Assembly (NCBI RefSeq): GCF_030247185.1
Contig: NC_080571.1
Location: forward strand, 345,185,879 to 345,249,878
Source of the DNA: Malaya genurostris
Lineage: Eukaryota; Arthropoda; Insecta; Diptera; Culicidae
Direction: 5' to 3'
Length of the DNA: 64,000 nucleotides
Under the pieces are notes generated by a model. That model was not told where the DNA came from. It made no database searches and was given only the letters and a program-made list of their open reading frames with translations. Positions 1-10,569 of this stretch are shown here, one piece after another. Position numbers and translations under genes: made by a program. Positions within the stretch are counted from its first letter, which is position 1. Every line of letters starts with the position of its first letter.

Positions 1-959
1 ACAAATTGCGTAATTCTCTACGACATTAAACTCTGGAACATTTTTCGCAAAAAAAGGCTTCACTTGATCTCGATTGCTGTGAATTTCACACGACAATTTG
101 GTTAGATTTGTGCACGAAAAGTGCACAAATCTAACCAAATTGTTCTTGATTTGCACTAAACTGAGGATAATTACCTGCGATATGCTAAAAACACATCCTA
201 ATAGTTCTTTAGAAAAATTTTAGAGCCATTAGAACGGCTGATATTGTGTAATGCTCTCCACCGTTGTTTTTTCCCAATGCTAATGACTAGCAGCTGTGAC
301 GTAATCGCTCTTGTCGAAAGCGAAACTAGCTGTGCAGACGACACAAAACACATCTGCTCGCAGTGGCGATAGAATCCAAACTGATTGAATTTTTGTTAAG
401 AGATTTCCTTTTATGTGATTTCGTTTGTAGCTTTTTCACTAATGGGCGGTCCTAACGGCTATAAAAATAGCCGCATATAGAATTTTAATGTCGATTATTT
501 CATTTCGGATTCGCATAATTTATTGAAAGAAACTATCAATATGCTGTAGGGATTCGTTTCTAGCATTCAGAAGGACCAAATTGAGGAACTCACTGCGATA
601 TTCACCACTTTTCGGAACATTTTTCTCGGACGATTTGTTGTACAGCAGCAGCTATTTTGTTCTCTTCCTCAGAACGCGTTCTGATTGGCTGGTGTTGACA
701 TGGGTCAAATGAGATAGGTTTTTCAATAGTGTACTATTGAAATACTTCAATGCTTTTGCTATACACGTTTAAGTTGAAAAATTTCGATTCTATTGGTAGT
801 TAGATTATATAAATCCTTCCGCAGATCACTGAGCTATGAGCTTTCAAAATACGAGAAAGGCAAACGCGCCATATGAATTATCCTCTTTGATACTCGTTTA
901 TACCAAACATTTCAGAAAAGTTTAATTTTGAACTATTTGAGATTATGCCACACAACTGA
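1..959. other. Non-coding stretch with one perfect hairpin
   Basis: I see no coding region or recognised transposon here. The DNA is AT-rich and mostly unique within the window. The only structured item is the perfect inverted repeat at 93-143, listed separately. Confidence 0.5.
93..143. repeat. Perfect 23-bp inverted repeat with 5-nt loop
   Basis: Arms 93-115 and 121-143 are exact reverse complements, separated by GAAAA. The arms carry GTGCAC at the loop end. No flanking element ends or target duplication are visible, so this looks like an isolated hairpin and not part of a MITE. It could arise by snap-back synthesis or could be transcribed as a short hairpin RNA. The sequence alone does not decide. 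Confidence 0.85.
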
Positions 960-1115
960 AAATTTTATCATAAAATTGTGATTATATTTCCGATGGCATG
1001 TAGCAAAAATCATGTTGATTCGTTAGATACAACAAGAGATATTCACGATCAAAAACTTATCACTCTCTCAGAGGGTAAATTTTAAAAAGGCACCCCATAG
1101 TAAAGTAAGTCGTAT
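960..1115 (+). repeat. Dispersed repeat B, copy 1
   Basis: This stretch runs from the segment before TTCCGATGGCATG to GTCGTATTCACGAC and reappears in reverse orientation at about 10113-10290. Shared landmarks are AGAGATATTCACGATC, CTCTCAGAGGGTAAATTTT and CCCCATAGTAAAGTAAGTCG. It ends in a short palindrome (GTCGT/ACGAC). No protein is encoded. The family is not one I can name. Confidence 0.7.
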
Positions 1116-1127
1116 TCACGACAAAAG

Positions 1128-1146
1128 GGAGGGGGGGGGGGGGGGT
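1128..1146. repeat. Poly-G tract
   Basis: An almost pure G run of about 15 bases directly follows repeat B. It is a simple homopolymer and a likely site of length variation and sequencing error. Confidence 0.85.
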
Positions 1147-1253
1147 GTTATAAAAGCATAAATAAAGTAATATTGTACATTTTTCATATCTTTTTGTAGT
1201 TTACGGAATTTATTGATATTGTTCTTATATGAGAATGGGCCATCCGAATTTTC

Positions 1254-1370
1254 ATGAGCAATTATGGTTTAAATCGTAAGGATGCGCTCGATTTAATAAA
1301 GCAACAAGAACGAGAGGCGATCGAAAGCGGAGAAATTGAAATTCCAGATTTTAGTAGAAATCTTGCATAA
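1254..1370 (+). CDS. Candidate small ORF of 38 residues
   Basis: An ATG-started frame of 38 codons ends in TAA. The product begins MSNYGLNRKDALDL and is acidic and hydrophilic, with a predicted helical middle (KQQEREAIE). A pyrimidine-rich stretch ending in TTTTTGTAG lies about 55 bases upstream and could be a splice acceptor, so this might be an exon. The amino-acid content looks less random than most short frames in this AT-rich DNA. I do not recognise the protein and have no homology evidence. It may equally be chance. Confidence 0.2.
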   Translation: MSNYGLNRKDALDLIKQQEREAIESGEIEIPDFSRNLA

Positions 1371-2046
1371 TTCGCTAAGTCTTCCATAGTAAGATATACT
1401 ATTTTTTGTATTGTTTCAGTTCGTTAAAAAAAAGATACAAATTAAATATAAAATGACTCAAAACTCTCTGAAATAATAAATTTAATACCTGCCAGTGGCC
1501 CAACTACACTCAGTGGTTTCGTTTTAAGTGAGAATCTCTTGTTTTTGTTTACATTCCATATGTAGTTACCAAGGCTACTGGTAACTGTTTTTCAAAATCA
1601 ATAATTTACCAACTTGTGTTGCCAGTTCCAACATTTTTTCAAGCGAATCCGTTTTGACATTACCAGTTACTGAGGGGTAGTTAAATTTTCGATACAGTTT
1701 TGATACTCGAGTGGCAGGTCGTGTCGTCGGTTCAACGGTCTGATTCAAAATCGGCAAACGAAGACCAACGAAGGACCACCGTTGAACATTTTTTTCTAAG
1801 AGGGACACGAAAGACAACTGTCATTAAGATGCAGTTCAAGGCAAACTGGTTGTCTGCGGCGACCAAAAGTGACCAAGTAGGCGTTTTGCATCCCATGCAC
1901 CTGCATGGGAGAAGTTCATCCCAGAGATGCCAGGTCTGCTGATTCGTCTGCAAATCTGCAGAATTCTAATATAACTTTGTTGCTGAAAATCGAATTTTTC
2001 GCAAAACTTTCGTCAAAATTTACAGACTTTTGAAATGGTCACGCCG
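1371..2046. other. Non-coding stretch
   Basis: I see no gene or recognised element. A short hairpin, CCCATGCA/TGCATGGG, lies near 1892-1909. Confidence 0.4.
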
Positions 2047-2870
2047 TTTTGCCTTTCTCATATAGAAAGGTTATGCAATCACTGTGAAAACCGACTTTTG
2101 AACCGAGGCCCGGAGGGCCGAATGTCATATACCATTCGACTCAGTTCGTCGAGTACGCAAAATGTCTGTGTGTGTATGTGTGTGTGTGTATGTGTGTGTG
2201 TGTATGTGCGTATGTGTGTATGTAACGTTTTTTTGCACTAACTTTTCTCGGAGATGGCTGAACCGAATTTCACAAACTTAGATTCAAATGAAAGGTCTTG
2301 TGATCCCATACAAAATTCCTGAATATCATTTGAATCCGACTTCCGGTTCCGGAGTTATGGGGTAAAATGTGCAAAAAATTGTGAAAATAAGTGCACTAAC
2401 TTTTCTCAGAGATGGCTGAACCGATTTTCACAAATTTAGATTCAAATGAAAGGTCTTGAGGTCCCATACAATATTCCTGAATATTATTTGGATCCAACTT
2501 TCGGTTCGGGAGTTATGGGGTAAAATGTGCAAAAAAAAGAAAATATATGTTCTAACTTTTCTCATAGATGGCGCGACCGATTTTCACAACTTCCGGATCC
2601 GGAAATATAGGGTAAAGTGGGTTAAAAATTGTATACCATCACTGAAAATGGGAAAAAAACCTAAAAAAAATTCTGAATCGACCACAAATCATTCCCAATT
2701 AATAGTTTTTATCAGTAGATCAAACAAACCGGTTTCGGTTATTATTTTAAGAATCGATGAAAATTATTTTGAAGAATACCACAGTATTATATATGATAGT
2801 ATTTTTTATATGATAGTATGATTGATATGAAAAAGGCATCATTACACCACTAGGTGGATTAACACAGGAT
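2047..2870 (+). mobile_element. Dispersed family A element, full copy with 156-bp tandem units
   Basis: The copy is bounded by GCCTTTCTCATAT at its left end and its near inverse, ATATGAAAAAGGC, at its right end, followed by the family's outer motif ACCACTAGGTGGATTAA. Inside, in order, are a conserved block with GGCCCGGAGGGCC, a TG microsatellite, and tandem modules of about 156 bp. Each module holds TTCTCNGAGATGGCTGAACC, a block ending in ATTCAAATGAAAGGTCTTG, and GACTTCCGGTTCCGGAGTTA. Module starts at about 2238 and 2394 give the period. There is no coding capacity. Inverted subterminal motifs, a microsatellite and tandem modules of about 150 bp recall Helentron-associated (DINE-like) elements, but that assignment is inference. 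Confidence 0.75.
2164..2222. repeat. TG/TATG microsatellite inside family A
   Basis: Interrupted TG dinucleotides with TATG variants. The same position in other family A copies holds CA/TG arrays (16061-16181, 31200-31266), so the microsatellite is a structural part of the element. Confidence 0.85.
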
Positions 2871-2952
2871 TTTTTTTGTACTCGCCAAATCAATTTTGTG
2901 TTTCTTATTATATAGTGACATTTTTTTTTCGGATTTACAGACTTTGGCAACC

Positions 2953-3069
2953 ATGTCTGAAGATATTCGAAATTTTGACCTAGCATCTCTGGTCCACTCA
3001 AAGGCCCGGCAAATTTTAGAAAAAGAAGATAGTGAATGTAAAAATGTTGAACAGAGAAAAGTTACATGA
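2953..3069 (+). CDS. Candidate small ORF of 38 residues after a splice-acceptor-like site
   Basis: An ATG in a reasonable context (CAACCATG) opens a 38-codon frame ending in TGA. The product begins MSEDIRNFDLASLVHSKARQ and is charged and helix-prone. It lies 13 bases after TTTTTTTTTCGGATTTACAG, which reads like a polypyrimidine tract plus splice acceptor, so this could be a terminal exon. The product is not recognised and no homology is available. It could be chance. Confidence 0.25.
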   Translation: MSEDIRNFDLASLVHSKARQILEKEDSECKNVEQRKVT

Positions 3070-4970
3070 GTTCGACTAATTTTACACTCGATTCGTAACA
3101 CTCTTTATCTTTGAAGAATAAATCAAACAATTAGAAATCTGTACCCGAAAACATCGCACCTGAAATATTCCTCGGAGAGCATTTTTGACACCGTTTCCCT
3201 CCGGCAATTTGGTGGCGCGCAGTATTCCAGCTCCCAAGTGTTGGCTGTACGCGGCGGTCAAGCAGTTAACAGGCGCCACCTCGTGGATGGCATGCAATCC
3301 TCGCCCTTCCTAATAATCACATTCATTGGTAAAAGTTATGACGACGAAGGAGCGCGAGTTTATGTTTATTCATTTGCTCTTTTTTTTATGGGACGTGAAT
3401 GAAAGTAAAATTAGTACGCGGAATTCAGAGGGAGTTTTTTTCGTTCGTTCGTTCGATCGATGGTTCCCTTTGCCGGAGTCGGGTAGGATTGTTGATGAAA
3501 AAAGTTTAGTTTGCTTTTTTTTGTTGTTGGCGGGGATCATGATTCGCTGTCAAGGACACTGGATGACTGTGCACCACTTCTTAAATTGTGTCCGGATGTG
3601 TTAATTTCATGGTCAAAAACTCCACCACGATATTCACTTCGATTTTTCAAAGATGGTTGAAGCCGGTTTACTCAAACTAAAATCATCTTACGTTCCGGGT
3701 TACGAAAATACAGGAATTAGTGATCAAAAATTCTGTAATGCAACTGTCATCTACTATTCAGATTAACGATAATGGGAAAGGCATCTGGTTTAGTGGTTTA
3801 GTGAATAAAACGGGGTTTTCACAAGAAAATTGATTTTTCTGTCGAATGACCGACATGTTGAGTCACTAAATGAGACCGAGGTTGAGTCACTAAATGAGAC
3901 AATCTGTGCATTTCGATTATTGTGGTATCGCTTTAAAGCTCAAATTTTCCGTTTACTCAATCATCTTGACTCCACCTGTTTCACTCAAATATTTAAATAT
4001 TCAATTAGAGTAAGATCTGCTATTTTTGTTGCAAGCAATTGCTCAAAGGTTTCAAATTTTCGTGTCGTTTTCAAGCAAAAGTATATTCGAATGAATAATC
4101 AACAAAAGTGAAAGTAAATAGACTTCATCAATGCTGTTTACATCCTTCTGCAAATTTATCCAGAAAATAATAAACGACAAATCCCAACGGACGTCTTGCC
4201 GATGGCAAGACAAAGTAGGCGACGGGCACTATTTGACAGCGCCCTGCGAAGCTTCATTTATCAATCGGTAGAAGCATTGCTGTTTTGTGTCATTTTCTCA
4301 GCGGAGAAACAGATCAAAGTACTTTGAAACCGTCACTGGCGTCGTAGGTGAATCCGACATCAGAAGAGTCAATGTCCGGAATTCGTACTCAAGCTTCTAT
4401 TCGAATGAAATTTCATTGCCGTATCCGTGATTTGTCTACAATCAAATTGCCAGTGGAATAGAAAATACGGCACGTGCCGAAAATACCCTCTTAATCAAAT
4501 CTTCCACCACTGTGAGGGTAAACTCAGCTCAATTTTAGGAAACTGCGGAAAATAATAGCAAACAAATTTATTCCAGCAATCGAGAGATTCTTCGTCGGGT
4601 GTGAGTGTATTTTACCGGGGTTCAACGATCCGAGTTCCGATTTGATGTAAATATGCTATACGTGCCGGAGATGAAATTTTCTGAGGCGGTTTCAATTATA
4701 GGAATTATCATCACCCACACCCAGCAACACAGTCGCTGAGGTTCCAGTTGTCAATCATTCGGGCAACCAACCTGGGCTGCAACGCGGGTATAACGAATGT
4801 ACTTTATATGCTAAGTTATGGCTTGTTTCATTGTTGATCTAATGAAGTTTCGTGAGTGTAGCTAAATTCATAGCCGTGTAGATTGGTGCTCTTCGCAGAC
4901 ATCATTACTATTATATAGTTGTTGTTTTTACTTGAAAACCCGGGAATGAACCCTGAGTTTTTTTTATTAA
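3070..4970. other. Non-coding stretch
   Basis: I find no recognisable gene or transposon. A GC-richer patch at 3170-3300 has no clear coding frame. A tandem duplication of 24 bp lies at 3857-3900 and is listed separately. The rest is AT-rich unique sequence. Confidence 0.4.
3857..3904. repeat. Two tandem copies of a 24-bp unit with TGAGTCA motifs
   Basis: The block GTTGAGTCACTAAATGAGAC occurs twice, starting at 3857 and 3881. Each copy carries TGAGTCA, the consensus of bZIP (AP-1-type) factors. No gene is recognised nearby, so a regulatory role is only possible. Confidence 0.6.
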
Positions 4971-5222
4971 TGTCGTTTTCGCTTGATGCCAAACCTAACC
5001 CAGTTTCCACCCTAACTGCTGTCAAACCGTTTGTTTGAAGTTAGTTTCGAACCTAGTTTTAACGTTGTTGAACTGAAAATCGAGTCAGTTTCGAACCTGG
5101 TTTTTAAATCAGTTTTACTCAAACCCCCGTTGCTAAGTGCGAAATCAACACAGTTTCGTGAAAAGTGTTTGTTTGATGAAACTACCCTGGGTCAATTTCA
5201 GTTTTCTCAAGCGAAAACGACA
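4971..5222. mobile_element. MITE, Harbinger-like, 252 bp
   Basis: The ends TGTCGTTTTCGCTTGA (4971-4986) and its exact reverse complement (5207-5222) form perfect 16-bp terminal inverted repeats. TAA flanks both sides (4968-4970 and 5223-5225), the 3-bp target duplication expected of PIF/Harbinger elements. No transposase is encoded. A second, partial and inverted member lies at 61954-62127. The class assignment rests on target-site length only. Confidence 0.75.
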
Positions 5223-6360
5223 TAAATTTGAGTGGATTCGCAGTGGTCAAGGTTCGCGTCAAAATTCAGAACAATGACGTTGACAATATAGCAGATCAAT
5301 CCACGCCGCCTACTGTGATACGACATGACAGTGAATCAAATTCATCGACGAGTAACATTGGACTATCTTGAGTTTATCTTTTGGTCGGTTGATTGCTGCT
5401 CATCGCAAGCGAATTGTTTGTCTGAAGGCCGCAATTTTAATGCGCAAAACTTTCGATTGCAAAACCGAACATAACTAGTTTTTGCGCCGTGGTTCGTTCT
5501 CCGCTGCCTCTAGAGGACAACATACAATTTCCGGATTTGCACTGTTCATCTAATTTGTACCTAAATCGCAAGTGTTCAAGTGCAGGTCGAAGTAAAACCT
5601 ACAAAAAAAGCACCTTTTGCATGTAAATCGACGTTGACCGTGACGCTCGAAGAGTATGGAAGGTGAGGAAATAAAAAAAACGGTGGATACAACGATCTAG
5701 CGAACGGGCACAAATTCGAATATAATTAATGCTTATATTTGTTCTAAAACTACCGGGGGAATGAGCAACTGTTTCTGGTTTCGAATGTTTTCCACACGGA
5801 GCACGATTCTTCCGAAGCACGTGCTTTGCGTTGATTGGCAGAGGATACCTTGCGAATCACTTGATTTTTTTTCTTATTATTATCTGCGATCCGATCTCTT
5901 AATTGACTGATGCCGGTCGTGACTACTTGTGTAGTGCAGAATCTTCGACGGTACTAGCAAAAAAAGGTTGGATGCAAATGATTGTAATTTTTCAATTTCA
6001 TTTTATCGACCCGCCAGATTACGGTTTACCGTGAGACCAAGACCGACATCAATCAAACGTTTCCCTTCTAAGATACCAGAGTTCCATACGCATCGGGAAG
6101 TTTTATTCTAATCAAGGTTTATACTCATCAGGGTCCTGTTTCGTATTGTAGGTGAGGACTAGAAACTAGAAACTGAATTATTAGTGAAGCTTATATTGCA
6201 TTGAAAAGATAAAACCCACGTGAAATGCTCGATCATGCATATAGCTAATTATGCATTCTTGGCTTCTATTGCTAATGTTTTCAATATTCTTTCAGAAAAG
6301 CATTATGTAGAGTGGTCTTGAAGTAAGTTTTCATTATTTTACATACTTTGGTACTTTGGA
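5223..6360. other. Non-coding stretch
   Basis: No gene, long repeat or transposon end is recognised here. Confidence 0.4.
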
Positions 6361-6369
6361 CTCAGAAAA

Positions 6370-6850
6370 ACCCTTCAATCGAGTAAAGTACGTCACCGCA
6401 CGAAATTGACCATCTACAAAACGCTCATTAGACCGATTGTTCTCTAGTCGAGTGTTTTCGAAAAAAAACTGCTGCGAACCATCTATGATGGAGTGCAGAT
6501 GGAAGACGGAACGTGGAGACGGCGTATGAACCACGAATTGCAAGAGCTGCTAGGAGAACCACCCATCGTACGGACAGCTAAAATTGGACGACTACAATGT
6601 GCTGGCCATGTCATTAGGAAGCTGAACGACAGTCCAGTGAATATGGTTCTTGAATCTGATCCGGTTGGGACACGATAAAGAGAAGCTCAGCGTGCAAGGT
6701 GGATCGATCAAGTGGAGGGTGATCTCATAAGCATCCGTGCCTTGAGTGGCTGGCGACGAGCAGCCATGGACCGAGTTATGTGGAGACGTATGGTTGATAC
6801 AGCAAAGCGCACCTCAGGACTATAGCTGCTAGGTAAGGTAAGTAAGGGTA
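6370..6850 (+). pseudogene. Non-LTR retrotransposon (LINE) tail, broken
   Basis: This is the C-terminal end of a LINE reverse transcriptase polyprotein. Recognisable pieces are IYKTLIRPIVL near 6410, a block like LLRTIYDGVQMEDGTWRRRM from about 6468, the segment NHELQELLGEPPIVRTAKIG, then GHVIRK and finally ARWIDQVEGDL ending at a TAG near 6823. Breaks visible are a one-base shift near 6465 and an in-frame TAA at 6676. The 5' part with the catalytic reverse transcriptase motifs is absent, as expected of a 5'-truncated LINE insertion. The 3' side ends in GGTAAGGTAAGTAAGGG, a simple-repeat tail of the kind many LINEs have. I cannot name the clade with confidence. Confidence 0.8.
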
Positions 6851-6934
6851 TCATTGGAGTGCGTGGAATAAAAACTTTTTTTTCAATGAATTTGAAAGTC
6901 AAAACTGTTGTCCTGATAACATGTGCTATCAAAA

Positions 6935-7195
6935 TATCAACTTTTTTTCCTGTGCTTTATGCACTTACTACTGTACGTTCTGTACTTATTCCTATATTTT
7001 CCGTATTCGTTCCTGTACTTTCTGTGCCTGTTGCTGTACTTCCTGAGATTGTTCTAGAGTTTTCAGTATTTGTCTCTGTGCTTACTGTATTGAACCTGAT
7101 TCTGTTCTCTGCATTTGTTCTTGTACTTTTTGTACTTGCTCATGTACCTGTTCCTATACTTTCTGTGTTTGTTCCTGTACATTGGTTTCTTTACT
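6935..7195 (+). repeat. Degenerate minisatellite with TTCCTGTACTTTCTGT-like units
   Basis: Imperfect units such as TTCCTGTACTTTCTGTGCC and TTCTTGTACTTTTTGTACTT follow one another for about 250 bp. Because of this periodicity, one frame is open and would encode a strongly hydrophobic Val/Leu/Phe/Pro repeat (PVLSV, FVPV). I read that as a by-product of the tandem structure and not as a membrane protein. Confidence 0.7.
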
Positions 7196-7290
7196 GTCTT
7201 CGATTAGAGTTAACCTTTCGCACAGACTTTGGCTATATAACTAAACACTAATGTTAACTTAATAATATTTTTAATTTAAACATGTCTTTG
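7196..7290. other. Short spacer
   Basis: AT-rich spacer between the minisatellite and the minus-strand LINE tail. Nothing is recognised. Confidence 0.4.
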
Positions 7291-7766
7291 CTAATATTAA
7301 AATCAAATAGACGATACACGCTGTTGAAACGATCCATTGGATTATTCTGACCATACTGTGTGCGATGAAATGAGCGTCTAAAAAAATCCGATTTTCGCAA
7401 TGACCTTCATGGAACATTGAAGTAAATTCTTTCGAGTAGCACGGGGCAATCGATGTTATCAGTCAGTAGATAAAAAACGAAGATCCTTTGTAGATGTACT
7501 CGTCTATTTTACAGAGTCGGTAGGTTGATGAGAGCACAGCGATTCTCGTAACGTGGCAATTGAAGATGATTCTGCCAAGGTAGTCGTCGAAGAGCAAATC
7601 GGACGAAACACTTTTGGACCCTTTCGATCCGGTCGATGTGAACATTATGATGCGGAGCCCAAATTGTAACTCCATGTTCCAAAATACTTCGTACTAAGAC
7701 GATGTAAATTGTTTTTAGACAATACACATCGTTGAAATCTTGCGTGTTGCGTTTAAAGAGTCCCAA
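7290..7766 (-). pseudogene. Jockey/I-type LINE reverse transcriptase tail, broken
   Basis: On the minus strand the first block reads GLFKRNTQDFNDVYCLKTIY and is followed by SILEHGVTIWAPHHN, IDRIERVQKCFVRFALRRLPW and ENRCALINLPTL. This is the characteristic region after the reverse transcriptase domain in insect Jockey/I-like LINEs. A frame change follows, and weaker family resemblance continues (CPVLLERIYFNVP, FHRTQYGQNNPMDR) to about 7290. The catalytic FADD-box region and everything upstream are missing, so the copy is 5'-truncated and dead. The 3' part is interrupted by at least one frameshift and a stop. Family membership is well supported. The exact clade is not. Confidence 0.85.
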
Positions 7767-8780
7767 AAATCAACATTTATGCGAAATTTTTCCAAAGTTC
7801 TCGTTCAACAAAATTAATTCAAATGTTTTGCATGATAAAAAGCATCATTCGAACACTATTTTGTAATTTTTTTTGTAGAAAAATATTGAGAAATAAGTCG
7901 GTGAAGAGGTATTTTCGAGAACGCTTCTTAAAAATCATGATTTCCGGTGCCCACTGTATCTCAGCGCAGACTAATCAGAAGTGAACAAACGATCGCAGCA
8001 TAGTTAGTGTAGAAGTTTTTCTAGACCCCAACTTTCTGTTTGATTTTTTTTAAATTTTTTTAATTTTTGGTGCTTGTTCAAAGTGAAAACTACGATTTTT
8101 CACGAAAAAATCCGCCATTTTGAAGCTATTAAACCTTCCCAAAATAAAAAAAAAAAACGAAAAGGAAAACGTTGGGGTCTGGTTATGGTAATTTTATATG
8201 TAGAAAGTGTATGCAAAACATGAAAAAAAAAAACGGTACAGTAGTTTTTGAATGACGATGAACACGGACTTTCAAAACCTGCTTTCGAGCAAAAAGCGTT
8301 TAAAGTTGTTTGTCTATAAATCAATGGAAACAATACACTACTCAAGGGAACCCGTAGGATCTAATATTTTCAAAAAATATCATATTTTTTCTTATATAAT
8401 TTATCATAACGAAACATTTCAAGAATGTTTTGTCAAGTTTTAAAGTGAATCGAAGTAGAAATCTTGGGTCTCTGCGCCGAACTCTTGCTTCTTAATAGAA
8501 TGAGAGATAAAGATCCACAACTTCCAGAGTTTCGTTCCAATAGGCTTGAAAATTTCACAGAAAATTCTTGAAATGTTTTACTATAAGAAAATATAAAGAA
8601 AATAATAAATGATTTTTCAAAAGTTTTAGACTCTACCTAATTTAGTTTCGAAGCGATTCGTGCATAAACATATATGTTGTCGCGACAAAAATGAAGTGAA
8701 TGTTATTTTTGTGAAGATAAGTCGATTTTCATGTACGCATCATTGTTTCTGCTCCTGGTAACAGAACGAAAAATGAGAGA
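7767..8780. other. Non-coding stretch
   Basis: AT-rich DNA with several poly-A and poly-T runs. No gene or element ends are recognised. Confidence 0.4.
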
Positions 8781-8784
8781 GAAA

Positions 8785-8995
8785 TAAAATCGACTCAGCA
8801 AGGCTGCCGAACAACAAGCGGTAGCTTCATTGGATGAAGACACATTTTATGCAAACTTGTAACCAAAAATATCGAAATTTGTCTGGTCCCCCGGCCCATT
8901 GAGAGTTGTACATATGCGAGAGAGCAATGTAATACGCAGAGCGAGACACGTGGTTATACGCGACCTACTGGCCTCAGCCCTTAATGGTAAATTTT
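8785..8995 (-). repeat. Dispersed repeat C, copy 1
   Basis: This is related in inverted orientation to 33793-34020. Shared landmarks are GCGACCTACTGGCCTCAGCC (here), the AATACGCAGAGCGAGACACG block, and the GGCTGCCGAACAACAAGCGG block at the other end. It encodes no protein. The family is not named. Confidence 0.7.
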
Positions 8996-9059
8996 ATGAC
9001 TGTTTGAAATAATTACTTCTTTCAAACATAATTTTGTTGTTTTATTTATAGGTTTTTAG

Positions 9060-9840
9060 TCTTCCAGAAAATTGAAAAAGGCACCGATGGACTTCAGCTT
9101 AGCCTTTGGCCTTCCTCTATAGAGAGGTAATAGAATTGCTGGAAAGTTCGACTATTGGACTCAGGTCAACAAGATCGGAAAATGTTTGTGTGTGCACCTT
9201 TTCAAAGACGTTTTCTCTGCTCAATTTTCTCGGAGATGGCTGAACCGATTTCATCCAACCAAGGCTCGCTTGAAAGCTTAGGTTGTGAATCATGCTCGAA
9301 GACCAATTGGCTGTTGATATTATGGTGTAAGTGATGTAACCGACAAAATGAACTCTCCGCTCAATTTAACCGGGGATTGGCTGAACCGATTTTTACAAAC
9401 TCAAGTTCGTTTGAAAGCAGCATTCGGTTCTTAAGATATAATGGTATAAGTGACGTAACCGTCAAAACGATTTTTTTTCTCTCGATTTTCTTGGAGACGA
9501 CTAAACAAATTTCTACAGTCTCAGGTTCATTTGAATGGTACGTTTGGGTTGTGAATCTAGTCTAAAGATGACTTTGCTTTTATAAGTGACGTAACCGACA
9601 AATCGTCGGTTCAAAACTATTATTGCTGATACTTTTGGTTGTTGAAAATGTTGTCGGATATGCACCGTAAGCGCTAGGACCCACTAGTCTGAACTAACCG
9701 AATCAATCTGTCAGAAATTATTAGGACTAATTTGTGACAGGAATTTTCTAAACGAAACAAGCATGTCATAAAGAGACTGTTTGAATTACGAGAGACAAGG
9801 CATTATCACACCACTGGGTGGATTAAAAAAGGTTTGTCAT
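9060..9840 (+). mobile_element. Family A element, second subfamily
   Basis: The copy opens with GGCCTTCCTCTATAGAGAGG and closes with GGCATTATCACACCACTGGG followed by TGGATTAAA. Inside are at least three reiterated modules containing TCTCGGAGATGGCTGAACCG and a variant of AAGTGATGTAACCGACAAA. The layout matches the 2047-2870 copy but the module sequence differs, so this is a divergent subfamily. Related copies lie at 13235-13920 and 14885-15240. No protein is encoded. Confidence 0.7.
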
Positions 9841-9879
9841 TGGTTAGTTTAAAAGGATCTTTTTTCAATGAAAAAAAAA

Positions 9880-10108
9880 CCTGTTTTAATCCACCTAGTG
9901 GTGTGATGATGCCTTTCTCATATCAATCATACTATCATATATAATACTGTGGTATTTTTCAAAATAATTTTCTTCGATTCTTAAAAGAATAACTGAAATC
10001 GGTTTGTTTGACCGTCTACTGATAAAAACTATCAATTGGAAAAGATTTGAGGTCGATTTAGAATTTTTTTAAGGTTTTTCCCCTTTTTCAGTGATGGTAT
10101 ACAATTTT
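9880..10108 (-). mobile_element. Family A element, left part of a split copy
   Basis: It begins TTTTAATCCACCTAGTGG and GCCTTTCTCATATC and runs parallel, inverted, to the right end of the 2047-2870 copy, as far as GTGATGGTATACAATTTT. The remainder of the same copy resumes at about 11376, so this copy is interrupted by foreign DNA. Confidence 0.75.
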
Positions 10109-10112
10109 GTCG

Positions 10113-10290
10113 TGAATACGACTTACTTTACTATGGGGCGCCTTTTCAAAATTTACCCTCTGGGAGAGTGATAAGTTTTTGATCGTGAATATCTCTTGTT
10201 ATACTTAACGCAACAACATAATTTTTCCTCCATGCTATCAGAAATATAATCAGGAACTTGTGATTAAATTTTCAATAGTGTAAAATATCC
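10113..10290 (-). repeat. Dispersed repeat B, copy 2
   Basis: This is the inverted counterpart of 960-1115. It begins with GTCGTGAATACGAC and CTTACTTTACTATGGGGC, continues with ACCCTCTGGGAGAGTGATAA and GATCGTGAATATCTCTTGTT, and then diverges. Confidence 0.75.
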
Positions 10291-10569
10291 ATAAATAACT
10301 CAAAAACTATGTTTTCTCAGACTTTTGGAAACAACGAGGAAAACTAATCACATTTGCTTGCCTTTTCGCGCAAGGACGACGATTTTGAGGTAGTCAGGCA
10401 TATATCAGTTCCAATGTTCTACTGGCCGAGTGTAATAGGTAAATCTTGACCGAGAATTGTTCATTTTTTCTAGTACGTTAGACGGAACTGGATATCGTGC
10501 TGAGCTTCTTCCACCAACATCAGTAATAATGAGGTGGTAAAAACCTCAAATGCTCAGGTGGAATCAATG

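Noticed and set aside
6859..7251. Hydrophobic membrane protein
   Set aside because: The hydrophobic repeat follows from a degenerate minisatellite in one frame. No start context or conserved domain is visible.
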